Assembly: GCA_965242845.1 (NCBI GenBank)
Contig: CBDETC010000003.1
Coordinates: forward strand, 1,116,001-1,180,000
Reading direction: 5' to 3'
Origin: RHLJ01 sp965242845
GTDB lineage: Bacteria; Bacteroidota; Rhodothermia; Balneolales; Balneolaceae
DNA: 64,000 nt
Position 1 is the first letter of the stretch. Each line of letters starts with the position of its first letter. The notes under the pieces are model-generated. The model did not search any database. It saw only the letters and a program-made list of their open reading frames with translations, and had not been told where the DNA came from. Made by a program: the position numbers and the translations under genes. This document shows, piece after piece, positions 9,074 to 18,117 of the stretch.

Positions 9074-10849
9074 CTATCTATTTTGGCGCTGAGGCTGCTG
9101 TTTTCCTCTCGAATTGGCAGAATTTCCCGATGATCGGTTATTATTATTCTGCCTGTTATTATTCCTTCCATTATTCCTGGAAGGTTTTTTCTCTTTTTTC
9201 GAGATATCAAGGTTTTCTCTATTGTGCTGGCCGCTAGTGATCTCTTCGAGTTCCTGTCGGTTAAGTAACTCTTCGAGCGATTCACCCCGGATTATTACAT
9301 CGGTTATATCAATATCCGAGCCGGCTAAAGTGACATGAAATTCATTCAAAGAAGTGTTCTCGTCACTGATTATGGAAATCTTGAGATGGTATTTAGAGAT
9401 CCATTTCCATCTCTTGCTAAACATGCCTTTAGTGAGATAGGATTTTAGATATGGGTTCACATAAAGATCAATGGCTCTGTAGCCAGTATTATGCTTGAAC
9501 TTATTAATCCAACTTTCAATATCCGTAACAATAGTATCCTGACTTACCACATTGCCTGATCCCCCACACATAGGGCATACTTTGGAAACAGAGTTGACTA
9601 CACTTGGTCGGATACGCTGACGGGTAATCTGGATAAGACCAAAATCACTCATTCCAATAATGTTAGTTTTGGCCGGGTCTTTTCTAAACTCTTTCTTTAG
9701 CTCGTCATAGATCTTCTTTCGGTTCTTTTCATCCCTAAGATCGATGAAATCAACCACGATAATTCCACCAATATCCCGCAATCGAAGTTGTTTAGCTATT
9801 TCTCGTGCAGCTTCAAGGTTGGTTTTTAGGGAATTATCTTCCTGCTTTTCTTTAGCGGCATAAGGCCCGGAGTTAACATCCACTACATACATGGCTTCAG
9901 TCTGCTCAAAAATGAGGTATCCGCCCATTTTTAGTCGCACCCTTGGGCTGAAGATGGAATTCACATCTTCTGATATTTTCATAAAATCAAAGATGTGCTC
10001 TTTCTTTTTGTAAAGCTCAACATTAGGCACCATCTGAGGAGCAATCTGGCTTACATAAGACTTGATCTGACGGAACATTTTTGGATCATCAATCAACACC
10101 CGGTCGTAAGTTTTAGCAAACAAATCACGGATCAGGCTTTCCGTCATGTCCAGATCTTTATAAAGCAGGGTAGGGGGCTTTGCGCTCTCGAGGTTATCTA
10201 CAACGCGCTCCCATTTCTTCAACACATTCCGTAAATCGTCTTCAATCGCTTCATCTGGTTGTCCCTGAGCAACAGTTCTAACAATAACTCCAAAACCATC
10301 AGGCACCATCCCATTCAGGATATTCTTTAATCGTTTACGCTCTCTGAAATTGTTGATCTTTTTAGATACTGCGATGTAATCACCCATTGGAATTAATACC
10401 AAAAAACGACCGGCAATGGTGATGTCGGTAGAAACTCTTGGCCCTTTTGATCCAATAGGCTCTTTCACGATTTGAACAAGCAGCTTTTGTCCGCTTTTAA
10501 GAATCTTGCCTGCAAGCATCTGCTTCTGCACATTAGATAGATTCTCTTTGTTTTGGATATCCTTCTTGGCTTCATTTGGGATAGCATTTCTGCCATTAAG
10601 CTTAGCCACGTAGTCATCCAGATGGTCTCCGGCATCGGAGAAGTGAAGGAAAGCGTCCTTCGGAGTTCCCATGTCGATGAAAGCGGCGCGAATACCGCTC
10701 ATCACTTTGTGCACACGTGCTACATAAATATTACCAACAGTACGCTGGTTCTCTTCTGACTCGATGAATAACTGTGCGAGCTCTCCATTCTCTATGAGAG
10801 CAATTCGGGCCTGGTCGCCCGAAGAATGAATGATAATTTGATTCTTCAT
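9074..10849 (-). CDS. rng: Ribonuclease G/E family endoribonuclease
   Basis: This endoribonuclease takes part in rRNA maturation and mRNA decay. The N terminus carries an S1-like RNA-binding region (GNIYVARVHKVMSGIRAAFID). The DNase I-like catalytic part has VDVNSGPY and the metal-binding IIVVDFIDLRD, and the zinc-link is CPMCGGSG. At 591 residues it resembles RNase G plus a C-terminal low-complexity tail of about 50 residues rich in Asn, Arg, Gln and Ser, probably disordered and RNA- or membrane-interacting. A 410-bp non-coding stretch upstream may be a long 5' untranslated region; rne in Escherichia coli is autoregulated through such a leader, but nothing here proves it. Confidence 0.93.
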   Translation of the reverse strand: MKNQIIIHSSGDQARIALIENGELAQLFIESEENQRTVGNIYVARVHKVMSGIRAAFIDMGTPKDAFLHFSDAGDHLDDYVAKLNGRNAIPNEAKKDIQNKENLSNVQKQMLAGKILKSGQKLLVQIVKEPIGSKGPRVSTDITIAGRFLVLIPMGDYIAVSKKINNFRERKRLKNILNGMVPDGFGVIVRTVAQGQPDEAIEDDLRNVLKKWERVVDNLESAKPPTLLYKDLDMTESLIRDLFAKTYDRVLIDDPKMFRQIKSYVSQIAPQMVPNVELYKKKEHIFDFMKISEDVNSIFSPRVRLKMGGYLIFEQTEAMYVVDVNSGPYAAKEKQEDNSLKTNLEAAREIAKQLRLRDIGGIIVVDFIDLRDEKNRKKIYDELKKEFRKDPAKTNIIGMSDFGLIQITRQRIRPSVVNSVSKVCPMCGGSGNVVSQDTIVTDIESWINKFKHNTGYRAIDLYVNPYLKSYLTKGMFSKRWKWISKYHLKISIISDENTSLNEFHVTLAGSDIDITDVIIRGESLEELLNRQELEEITSGQHNRENLDISKKEKKPSRNNGRNNNRQNNNNRSSGNSANSRGKQQPQRQNR

Positions 10850-11259
10850 TGAATTTCTTTTTTCCCCGACGCCCGCTATCTCTGCAAGCCATCCATCTAC
10901 GAATTTTTTTAATAGTATGTAGTAAAATGAGGTCTGAACTCACCGCAGTATTAGCACAAGCCGATAGATCGGCCGGGGTATAATTACTTGTTGAATTTGT
11001 TTTTTTAGGGTCGGATTCCTTGATTTCGGATTCCGAAGACAGTTTCTGGCTGGTTAGTGCAATCAAAAGTGACCAGAAACAGAATAAATCGAGATATAAG
11101 CCTTCCATTCTTGATTTTATGAAGGCTGCCGTGTTTTCTTGGTTATATGAATACAAAGTGTATTGCAAAAAGGAAAAGTTCTTTAGTGTATTTTCAATCG
11201 ATTTATCGCAGGTGAATATAACGGCTGCGAGCCATTTATGTAAGGGCTTCCTTAAAAAT
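10850..11259. other. 410-bp gap between murA and the RNase G/E gene
   Basis: No gene can be supported here. The minus strand has an open frame running through from murA into the RNase gene, but it has no recognisable domain and overlaps both neighbours. There is a small GCCGAT-ag-ATCGGC hairpin near 10971-10984 and a repeated TCGGATTCC at about 11011-11033. It may be the leader of the RNase gene. Confidence 0.4.
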
Positions 11260-12525
11260 TTAGGCGCTAACCCTCGACAACTTTGCGCCAACAGGGTTTA
11301 ACTTATTTTCAAGAGATTCGTAACCGCGATCTAAATGATAAATCCTAAGAACTTCGGTGGTATTCTCAGCGGCCATAGCAGCGAGAACAAGGCTTACGCT
11401 AGCTCTTAAATCAGTGCTCATAACTGATGCACCTGTTAGTGGAGTTTTACCTGAAATATGTACCGTATTCTTCTCAGTATGCATATCTGCGCCCAGGCGA
11501 ACTAATTCTGGTACATAACTAAATCGATCAAAGTAGACCGTATCAGTTACTGAGGAGTCTCCTTCAGCCTGGGTAAGCATAGTAGCCCATTGTGCCTGTA
11601 GATCGGTAGGAAACCCTGGATAAATTGCTGTTTCAATGGAAACAGGTTTTAAAACATCGGGAGCTTTTACTGAAATAACGGAGCCGTTAAGAGTTACTTC
11701 GGCGCCTGTTTTACTCAAAAGTTCTGGAAAATTTCCCAGATGCTCTGGATTACATCCTGTAAGAGTGAGTTCTGAGCCTGGTATCATAGCACCGGCAATC
11801 ATATAGGTTCCCAATTCAATTCGATCAGGATCATTGCTTATTTCAACACCTTGCAGGGAATCTACCTTGCGAATGGTAAGAGTATCCGTTCCTATACCTT
11901 CAATATTCGCGCCCATTTTGGTAAGTACTTCACAAAGTTGCACGACATCAGGTTCTTTGGCCGCATTATTGATCGTGAATTCTTTTGATTTGAGTACGGA
12001 GGCAAGCAACAGGTTAACAGTAGCTCCAACACTACTTGGATTTAGTGTGAAGCTTTCTCCGTGAAGGGTTTCATCAGCTCTGGCAATTACATAGCCTTTA
12101 TCGAGGGTGATTTCTACCCCCATGGCTTCCATTCCTTTCATGTGGAGGTCTACAGGCCGAGGGCCCCAGGCACATCCTCCGGGAAGAGAAACTTTAGCAT
12201 AACCATGTTTTCCAACCAAAGCACCCAGCATATAAAATGAAGCGCGCATTTTTCGAACCAGGTCGTAGGGGGCTTCCAGGTAAGAAACATTTTCCGGATT
12301 AATGGTAACGGTGTTTGCGAGATCATCGAAATCAACCCGGGCGCCTACTACCCTTAGTACATTATTAAAAGTGTAGATATCCTGGAGTCGGGGGATGTTA
12401 CGAATAGTTGTTTGCGAGTCTCCGAGCAGGGCAGCCGCGATAATGGGAAGTGCTGCATTTTTTGAGCCACTTATGGCTATGGTACCTTTTAGAGGAGTAC
12501 CTCCTTCAATAATAAATTTATCCAA
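11260..12525 (-). CDS. murA: UDP-N-acetylglucosamine 1-carboxyvinyltransferase
   Basis: MurA transfers enolpyruvate from phosphoenolpyruvate to UDP-GlcNAc, the first committed cytoplasmic step of peptidoglycan synthesis and the target of fosfomycin. The N-terminal SGSKNAALPIIAAALL and the loop LPGGCAWGPRPVDLH are intact. The loop Cys is the residue that fosfomycin alkylates, so the enzyme is predicted to be sensitive. YPGFPTDLQAQW and the C-terminal DRGYESLENKL are also conserved. The 421-residue length is typical. The start overlaps the upstream biotin-carrier gene by 8 bp, which suggests one transcript. Confidence 0.97.
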   Translation of the reverse strand: MDKFIIEGGTPLKGTIAISGSKNAALPIIAAALLGDSQTTIRNIPRLQDIYTFNNVLRVVGARVDFDDLANTVTINPENVSYLEAPYDLVRKMRASFYMLGALVGKHGYAKVSLPGGCAWGPRPVDLHMKGMEAMGVEITLDKGYVIARADETLHGESFTLNPSSVGATVNLLLASVLKSKEFTINNAAKEPDVVQLCEVLTKMGANIEGIGTDTLTIRKVDSLQGVEISNDPDRIELGTYMIAGAMIPGSELTLTGCNPEHLGNFPELLSKTGAEVTLNGSVISVKAPDVLKPVSIETAIYPGFPTDLQAQWATMLTQAEGDSSVTDTVYFDRFSYVPELVRLGADMHTEKNTVHISGKTPLTGASVMSTDLRASVSLVLAAMAAENTTEVLRIYHLDRGYESLENKLNPVGAKLSRVSA

Positions 12526-13024
12526 GTTTCTCTATCTCCAGAATAGGGCTGTTTTTTTCTAATGATTGTCCGGTTTCTGCATCAATACTGCTTACTGTTC
12601 CATCAATGGGTGATTTCAATTCATTTTCCATTTTCATGGCTTCCAGAATTGCTACAGGCTGACCTTTTGTAACTTCATCACCAACACCGACTAAAATCTC
12701 AAGAATTTTACCAGGCATTGGAGCTTTGATAGAACCTTCAGCGACTTCACTACCAGTTTGGAATCCCAGGCTATCAAGCAGTAATTCTTGCTCATCTTTA
12801 ACAGTGACAGTATGCCATTCTCCGTTAATGGAAAAAGTTATCTCAGAGCCGTCATAATCTACATTATCTATTTTGTAGAGCTTTGTTCCCAACCGTAAGA
12901 AAAATCGACCATTCTCTTTTTTGAAAACGAAGGTTCCTGAAGATTCACTGGTTGAAAACGAAGATTCATCCTCATTCAGTTCAACTTCGATGGTCGTTTC
13001 CTTTACTCCAACTTCAAATTTCAT
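12518..13024 (-). CDS. Biotin/lipoyl-attachment carrier protein (BCCP-like)
   Basis: The C-terminal 75 residues form a biotinyl domain with the biotinylation motif LEAMKMENEL (Lys between two Met). It is preceded by IKAPMPGKILEILVGVGDEV and followed by SPIDGTVSSI. The N-terminal 90 residues resemble the region found ahead of biotinyl domains in acyl-CoA carboxylase subunits. It is probably the carboxyl carrier of an acetyl-, propionyl- or methylmalonyl-CoA carboxylase or decarboxylase, but no carboxylase subunit is adjacent, so the partner cannot be told. It overlaps the small upstream gene by 4 bp and murA by 8 bp. Confidence 0.85.
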   Translation of the reverse strand: MKFEVGVKETTIEVELNEDESSFSTSESSGTFVFKKENGRFFLRLGTKLYKIDNVDYDGSEITFSINGEWHTVTVKDEQELLLDSLGFQTGSEVAEGSIKAPMPGKILEILVGVGDEVTKGQPVAILEAMKMENELKSPIDGTVSSIDAETGQSLEKNSPILEIEKLG

Positions 13025-13287
13025 ACAACTTCCCTAATGTGTTTGAGTCCTGTTTTTGTAGCTCGGAATGAAAAATCCTGAAGGTTGTCAGCATCATAAA
13101 ATGAAGTTCCGTTTATAGAATCGGAATCGTGATTAACGACTTCAACCAACCGGTAATTGATGAGATTGATCAGATCATCTCTGAGTGCACCGACTGGCGA
13201 GCCTGTTTCCTCCAGTAATACCTCATAAGGTTCCGGAAAAATCAGGTGCTGTAAAATGGCTTTTTCAGAGGGTAGTAGTTTCCGCAT
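13021..13287 (-). CDS. Small conserved-looking hypothetical protein, 88 residues
   Basis: No family is recognised. The sequence is predicted helical at the N terminus (LLPSEKAILQHLIF) and ends in a basic FRATKTGLKHIREVV stretch, a layout that could be a winged-helix fold. It overlaps the biotin-carrier gene by 4 bp (ATGA), so it is a real, translationally coupled member of the murA operon and its first gene. Confidence 0.65.
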   Translation of the reverse strand: MRKLLPSEKAILQHLIFPEPYEVLLEETGSPVGALRDDLINLINYRLVEVVNHDSDSINGTSFYDADNLQDFSFRATKTGLKHIREVV

Positions 13288-13324
13288 GGGTGGGAAGATA
13301 GAGCGCCCGGGAAACTATCACAAC

Positions 13325-13813
13325 CTACTCGATCTCAATATCTCCATATGTAATCACTCTCTGATTACCATCTAGTAAAACGAGCCGATAAGTACCTCTG
13401 GCTAGCGAAGCGTTAGACCCAAAGGAAGCAGGATTTACAATAAGCGGGTTTTGGCTGAAGTCAGTAACTCCGTCAACACGCTGAACTTGCGTCCATCGGT
13501 TTTGAAAGTCGAAATATCCTAATTCAAGTACCGAGGTTAAGGGGGTTCCATTAAGGAAAACATCCAGAGTGGCTGAAGAACTATAGAGTACCGGGTTTGG
13601 GAATACAGGATTAATTTCTGCAAGTCCTGCGTAGAAAGGAGAAGTTCTCCAGTCATCGGTATCTGGATTACCTACGATATTTCCATTTTCATCAGTTTGA
13701 GTAATCCCATCAGCAGGACTAAAAGCCTGACGTTCAAAATCCGATTGGGCATCGTTATTGGTGCATCCAAAAGTCAGAAAAAGTAAAAGTATGGTCAGTC
13801 GTAAAGAATTCAT
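13325..13813 (-). CDS. Hypothetical lipoprotein, 162 residues
   Basis: The N terminus is a lipoprotein signal peptide with lipobox LTFGC; Cys17 would be lipidated. The rest is beta-rich, with NPVFPNPVLYSSSATLDVFLNG, SLARGTYRLVLLDGNQRVITYGDIEIE, resembling the beta-sandwich fold of T9SS-type C-terminal or fibronectin-like modules. It probably sits on the inner or outer membrane. Its role is unknown. It is the last convergent-free gene before the divergent Spx-like gene, and the 84-bp gap holds promoters for both directions. Confidence 0.7.
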   Translation of the reverse strand: MNSLRLTILLLFLTFGCTNNDAQSDFERQAFSPADGITQTDENGNIVGNPDTDDWRTSPFYAGLAEINPVFPNPVLYSSSATLDVFLNGTPLTSVLELGYFDFQNRWTQVQRVDGVTDFSQNPLIVNPASFGSNASLARGTYRLVLLDGNQRVITYGDIEIE

Positions 13814-13896
13814 TACACAAATGACTGTATGACATTCAAAGTTGTGAGATCAAACCGTATCTTCCGCCAAAATACGAAACTATTCACCAAAAACGT

Positions 13897-14259
13897 ATGC
13901 TGCATATAATAGGGATTCCAAACTGCGATAAAATTAGAGCCACAAAAAAGTGGATGGATAACAAAGAGATATCCTACGAGTTCATCGATGTAAAAAAAGA
14001 GCCATTAACTTTGGATGAGCTTAAAGATCTGGAATTTAAAGTAGGGATTGATGTACTGGTAAATAAAAGAGGAACTACTTACCGACAATTAGGTCTCAAA
14101 GACCAAGAACTTTCCAATGAAGAGCTTCTGGAAGTATTAGAGCAAAATCAGAGCATGATAAAAAGACCGGTACTTGTACACGAAAACTCAGTGCTTGTAG
14201 GTTATGATGAGGAAGCCTTTGAGAATTTTCTGAAGGAAAATGGATTAATGAGTGATTAA
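13897..14259 (+). CDS. ArsC/Spx/YffB family thioredoxin-fold protein
   Basis: This 120-residue thioredoxin-fold protein begins IIGIPNCDKIRATKKWM, where the single Cys of the family is followed by DK. That pattern matches the YffB/Spx side of the arsenate-reductase family rather than true ArsC, which has an HxPxCGTSR-type site. VNKRGTTYRQL and the conserved MIKRPVLV with its Arg are present. Family members are glutathione-dependent reductases or transcription modulators; which applies here is unknown. It starts an apparent operon with the DUF3108 gene (15 bp gap) and dut. Confidence 0.85.
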   Translation: MLHIIGIPNCDKIRATKKWMDNKEISYEFIDVKKEPLTLDELKDLEFKVGIDVLVNKRGTTYRQLGLKDQELSNEELLEVLEQNQSMIKRPVLVHENSVLVGYDEEAFENFLKENGLMSD

Positions 14260-14274
14260 CCACTAAAACGGGAT

Positions 14275-15063
14275 ATGCGGAGAGTTTTACTTCTTTTACT
14301 TTTTCCTCTTCTAACATCAATGTATGGGGTGTCTCAAGAGAATATTCTCTCGGAACAACCAAGCTTAGAAAAACTGGTTTCTGTAAAGGAGACTTTCCGG
14401 TATGAAGTAAAATATGGCTTCTTTAAACTGGGTTGGGTTGAGGTGACACTTTTGCCCGATACGGTTTATAATGGGAGAGTGCATAAGCACCTTGTAACCA
14501 AGATGGAATCAAATTCTAAAATTCCGTTCATGGGAACCGAGATCGATCATTTTCATAGCTTATTTTATGAGAATGAAGACGGTATCCCTGTTACTTCATT
14601 GTATTGGAAAGACAACCTGGACGAAGGCAAGGAAAAAGAAATTATCTACTCTTTTGATCGGGAAACCGGGACGGTAGCTTACAAAGAGGAGGATAATACA
14701 GAAGGCATGCTGGATCTTATCGAGCCAGGAACTGCGGGACATATCATTTTCTACTTTTCCCGGTTGTTTGCAGGAGGAGATAGTCCAAGCTCTATGCCTG
14801 TGTATGTTTCAAAGAATGTTGGGTATATCCATTTTGAAAATTCTCCGGATTTAGAAAGAAGAAAGTACCGGCCTTTTGGTAAAGTTGATACGTATTTGAC
14901 CAGGGGCAAAACGGAAGATTTGGAAGGTCCATTTGGTTTTAGTGGTAATTTTAGAGCCTGGTTCTTAAATGATGATTTAAGGGTACCGCTAGAGGCTAGA
15001 GTAAAGGTTTTTTTGGGCAACGCCATCATCAAATTAATTGAATATGAAAAGGAAGAGCTATGA
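14275..15063 (+). CDS. DUF3108 domain-containing secreted protein
   Basis: A short hydrophobic signal peptide (LLLLLFPLLTSMYGVSQ) is followed by a beta-rich domain with FRYEVKYGFFKLGWVEVTLLPD near the start, typical of DUF3108 proteins of Bacteroidota. These are periplasmic or outer-membrane beta-barrel-like proteins of unknown function. The 262-residue length is normal. The stop overlaps the dut start by 4 bp (ATGA), so expression is coupled with dut, although no functional link is evident. Confidence 0.8.
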   Translation: MRRVLLLLLFPLLTSMYGVSQENILSEQPSLEKLVSVKETFRYEVKYGFFKLGWVEVTLLPDTVYNGRVHKHLVTKMESNSKIPFMGTEIDHFHSLFYENEDGIPVTSLYWKDNLDEGKEKEIIYSFDRETGTVAYKEEDNTEGMLDLIEPGTAGHIIFYFSRLFAGGDSPSSMPVYVSKNVGYIHFENSPDLERRKYRPFGKVDTYLTRGKTEDLEGPFGFSGNFRAWFLNDDLRVPLEARVKVFLGNAIIKLIEYEKEEL

Positions 15064-15506
15064 GTGACATCAAGTTTAAGAAACTATCACATGCTGAGGA
15101 TTTACCGCTACCTGGTTATGAATCTGCTTCTGCCGCTGGCATGGATATAAGGGCGGCTCTTGATGAACCAATCACATTAAAGCCTGGTGAACGTATTCTC
15201 ATTCCTACGGGATTGCAAATGGCTTTACCAGATGGCTATGAAGCTCAAATTCGCCCTCGGAGTGGTCTGGCAATTCGTAATGGAATCACCATGTTAAATT
15301 CTCCGGGTACTATTGACGCAGATTACAGGGGAGAAGTGAAAGTAATCGCCATCAATCATGGACAAGAAGATTTTACTGTAAATCACGGAGACCGAATTGC
15401 TCAAATGGTCATTGCTCCGGTTGTACAGCTTTCTATTGAAGAAGTCGATTCACTAGATGAAACCGAGCGTGGAGCCGGTGGTTTTGGCAGTACAGGGGTT
15501 AAATAG
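15060..15506 (+). CDS. dut: dUTP diphosphatase
   Basis: Dut hydrolyses dUTP to dUMP and pyrophosphate, keeping uracil out of DNA and supplying dTMP synthesis. All five trimeric dUTPase motifs are present: AAGMDIRA, PRSGLA, GTIDADYRGE, GDRIAQMVI and the C-terminal P-loop-like RGAGGFGSTG. The 148-residue length is standard. It is the last gene of the Spx-like/DUF3108/dut operon and is followed by a bidirectional hairpin. Confidence 0.97.
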   Translation: MSDIKFKKLSHAEDLPLPGYESASAAGMDIRAALDEPITLKPGERILIPTGLQMALPDGYEAQIRPRSGLAIRNGITMLNSPGTIDADYRGEVKVIAINHGQEDFTVNHGDRIAQMVIAPVVQLSIEEVDSLDETERGAGGFGSTGVK

Positions 15507-15512
15507 AAGTCA

Positions 15513-15577
15513 GAATATTGAGCAAAGAATAAAGAAGTAAGAATGGTCTTCCACTCTTACTTCTCTAATGAATATTC
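15513..15577. terminator. Bidirectional terminator between dut and the S9 peptidase gene
   Basis: Nested inverted repeats GAATATT/AATATTC and AGAAGTAAGA/TCTTACTTCT bracket a short loop between two convergent genes. T-rich sequence follows on the plus strand. Confidence 0.65.
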
Positions 15578-15593
15578 TTCCTTTTTACTTCTA

Positions 15594-17954
15594 TTAATCG
15601 TTGTCTTCAGGAATATTGAAGTCAATATTAGTTCGGTAGTCATCTAATAGGTGCTCAGCGAAGTAATACCACATCATACGATTAAAGTATGGTTGGTAAG
15701 GACCGAAACCATGGCGGCGACCAGGTAAGATCATCATATCAAACCGCTTTCCTGCTTTGATGAGCGCATCCGCAAGTCGGATGGTACCGGCTGGGTGCAC
15801 ATTATTATCCATATCTCCATGAACAAGCAGAAGGTGTCCTTCCAGATTTCCAGCTAGTGCTGCGTTTGTTTCGATTGGAGCATCAAAAGTGATGACTTCC
15901 TCTTCAACTTCCACACTGTCAGCATTCATCTTCTTAACGGTTTTCCTGTTTTCTTTTACTCCGTTATGAACTTCACTCCACCATACGTTATACACATTGT
16001 TATCGTGGTTACCGGCACTGGATACAGCTACATCATAGAATTCAGGATAAGTAAGCAACGCCGCTGTAGACATAAAACCGCCTCCGGAATGCCCAAAGAT
16101 TCCTACCCTGGACCCATCAATGAACGAATGACGCGAAGCGAGCTGCTCGATTCCGTACTTATTATCTGCCAATGGATAATCTCTCATATCACCATATCCA
16201 AAGTTGTGATAGTATTTAGATCGGATCGGGCTACCGCCACGCTGGCCAAAGGCTACTACTACAAAACCGAGTTGTGCTAAAGCCTGATTTCTACCCGCTG
16301 AACCAAAATAGGTAAAGGAAGTAGGGAAGGGTTCCACCTGCGGCCCAGGATATACATAGGAAATAATTGGATACTGCTTGGTAGAATCAAAATCGAAAGG
16401 TTTCCACATTACCCCATAAATATCGGTATGACCATCTGCAGCTTTCACCATAAAGTTTTCCGGTGCCTTCCAGCCTAATTCTTCTAAAGGAGCTACATCA
16501 ACTTGTTGGAGGTTGATAATCACTTCACCAGCTGCGTTTCGAACCACGTTAGTAGTAGGGTGGTCAATTCTTGAATAACGATCTACAAAGAAATTACCTT
16601 CATCAGAAGCGATGACACTGTGATTAGCATCTTCGGGGGTAAGATGACTCATTCTTGAACCATCAAAGCGAACCGAATATAAGTGTTGATAATAAGGGTG
16701 TTTCCCTTCCTCTTTTCCATAAGCAGTAAAGAAAACAGTTTGCGCTGTAGTATCGATTCGCTGGATATCCCCAACAACATAAGGTCCTGTAGTGATTCGA
16801 TTTTTCAGGTTTCCTTCACTGTCATATCGGTATAGTTGTCCCCAACCGGTCCGCTCACTCCACCAAATAAATTCTTCACCAAAGTTGATGATAGCTAATT
16901 GTGCAAAGCGAGTATTGAAATAAGGTTTGCTTTCCTCATGGAAGAGAACTTCAACTTCTCCGGTAGTTGTATTGGCTTTTAGCACATCAATCTTGCTCCA
17001 GGTACGATCACGGCGGATCAAGTAGAGATAATCGGATCGATAGGTTTCATAAAAACCACCATCATTGAAATAAGCACCACCAAGTGCCTGATCTTCCCAT
17101 TTGTCCGTATCCAATCTCACCGAGGTTTGCGCTTCAGGGTCAAATACAAATACTTCATCAACATACAGGTCTTCTTCGCCTGGCATCGGGTATTTATAAG
17201 TTTCTAGTCTGGGACGTTTAGCCAGAGAGTTAATTACCCATAACTCGTCAACCTTGCGTTTATCCTGACGTCGGACATAAAATTTCTTTGAGTCTTCAAA
17301 CCAGTTTGCTCTTGATCGAAGCTTTTTATTTGAAGTTGTGTCTCCATCATTTGCCTGGTAGCTGTACCAACGTTCTCCATCCGTGGTGAGTTGGACTTCC
17401 AGAGAATCAGGATCTCCCTTTTTCTTAATAAACAGGTTATGATTTTTTGCATAAGCCATCCAGGTGCTGTCAGGGGAGTAGGTTGCCCAATTGTCATCCG
17501 GATCTTTTTCAAGAGAATCACCTTTTATCAATTGATTCCCGTTCAGGTTGTAGATGAATTCGATACTATCTACATGAAAGGTGAATCGGTTTCGGGAGTC
17601 ATCATAATCAAAACCTTTTAGATCAAGATCTTTTGCATTAAATGGGCGATTGAATGTCTCTGCCAGTTTCATGGCGAGTTCATCCTGATCAAAGAGTAAA
17701 CGTTGAGAGGCTCGTTCCGGATCAACAAAATACCAATTGGTTCCTTCATTAGTTTCATACTGGTACCAAAACTGATTGGTATCTTCAATCCATCTTGGGA
17801 ATACACTTGTTGAGCCAATTAACTTTCCTACTTTTTGAGAGGTAAAGCGCTCAGCTAATTCGAAGTTTGCTTTTTGGGCGATACTGCTGCCTGAGAAAAA
17901 AGAAATAGTAATGAGGGCTAGAATACCCCGCATGATTGGCGAATTTATTTTCAT
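15594..17954 (-). CDS. S9 family peptidase, dipeptidyl-peptidase IV-like
   Basis: This secreted prolyl-oligopeptidase-family serine protease has a signal peptide (LALITISFFSGSSIAQ), an eight-bladed DPP-IV beta-propeller over about residues 60-500, and a C-terminal alpha/beta-hydrolase. The catalytic triad can be read as Ser623 in GHSGGG, Asp in HGDMDNNVHPAG and His in RRHGFG. ISYVYPGPQVEPFPTSF is the start of the hydrolase domain. Such enzymes release dipeptides from extracellular peptides. The 786-residue length fits. It is divergent from ccmC across a 163-bp intergenic region. Confidence 0.93.
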   Translation of the reverse strand: MKINSPIMRGILALITISFFSGSSIAQKANFELAERFTSQKVGKLIGSTSVFPRWIEDTNQFWYQYETNEGTNWYFVDPERASQRLLFDQDELAMKLAETFNRPFNAKDLDLKGFDYDDSRNRFTFHVDSIEFIYNLNGNQLIKGDSLEKDPDDNWATYSPDSTWMAYAKNHNLFIKKKGDPDSLEVQLTTDGERWYSYQANDGDTTSNKKLRSRANWFEDSKKFYVRRQDKRKVDELWVINSLAKRPRLETYKYPMPGEEDLYVDEVFVFDPEAQTSVRLDTDKWEDQALGGAYFNDGGFYETYRSDYLYLIRRDRTWSKIDVLKANTTTGEVEVLFHEESKPYFNTRFAQLAIINFGEEFIWWSERTGWGQLYRYDSEGNLKNRITTGPYVVGDIQRIDTTAQTVFFTAYGKEEGKHPYYQHLYSVRFDGSRMSHLTPEDANHSVIASDEGNFFVDRYSRIDHPTTNVVRNAAGEVIINLQQVDVAPLEELGWKAPENFMVKAADGHTDIYGVMWKPFDFDSTKQYPIISYVYPGPQVEPFPTSFTYFGSAGRNQALAQLGFVVVAFGQRGGSPIRSKYYHNFGYGDMRDYPLADNKYGIEQLASRHSFIDGSRVGIFGHSGGGFMSTAALLTYPEFYDVAVSSAGNHDNNVYNVWWSEVHNGVKENRKTVKKMNADSVEVEEEVITFDAPIETNAALAGNLEGHLLLVHGDMDNNVHPAGTIRLADALIKAGKRFDMMILPGRRHGFGPYQPYFNRMMWYYFAEHLLDDYRTNIDFNIPEDND

Positions 17955-18117
17955 AGTAGCTTTTTGATGTGTAGTTAGCCTAGGACGATACTAAATAGAA
18001 GTCATACTTTTTGTAAGAATTTGAAACAGGGGAATCGAATTAAGGCTTATTTACACTCTTTTCGGGGACTTTATTTGGGCTTTTCATTATCTTAGGCCCG
18101 AATTAAAAACTACTTGA

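Noticed and set aside
10731..11291. 186-codon minus-strand frame spanning the murA-RNase gap
   Set aside because: It overlaps murA and the RNase gene in other frames and has no domain, signal or convincing ribosome binding site.
13897..14259. True arsenate reductase ArsC
   Set aside because: The active-site segment reads GIPNCDKIRATKKW rather than the ArsC Cys-Gly-Thr-Ser-Arg pattern, and no ars genes are near.
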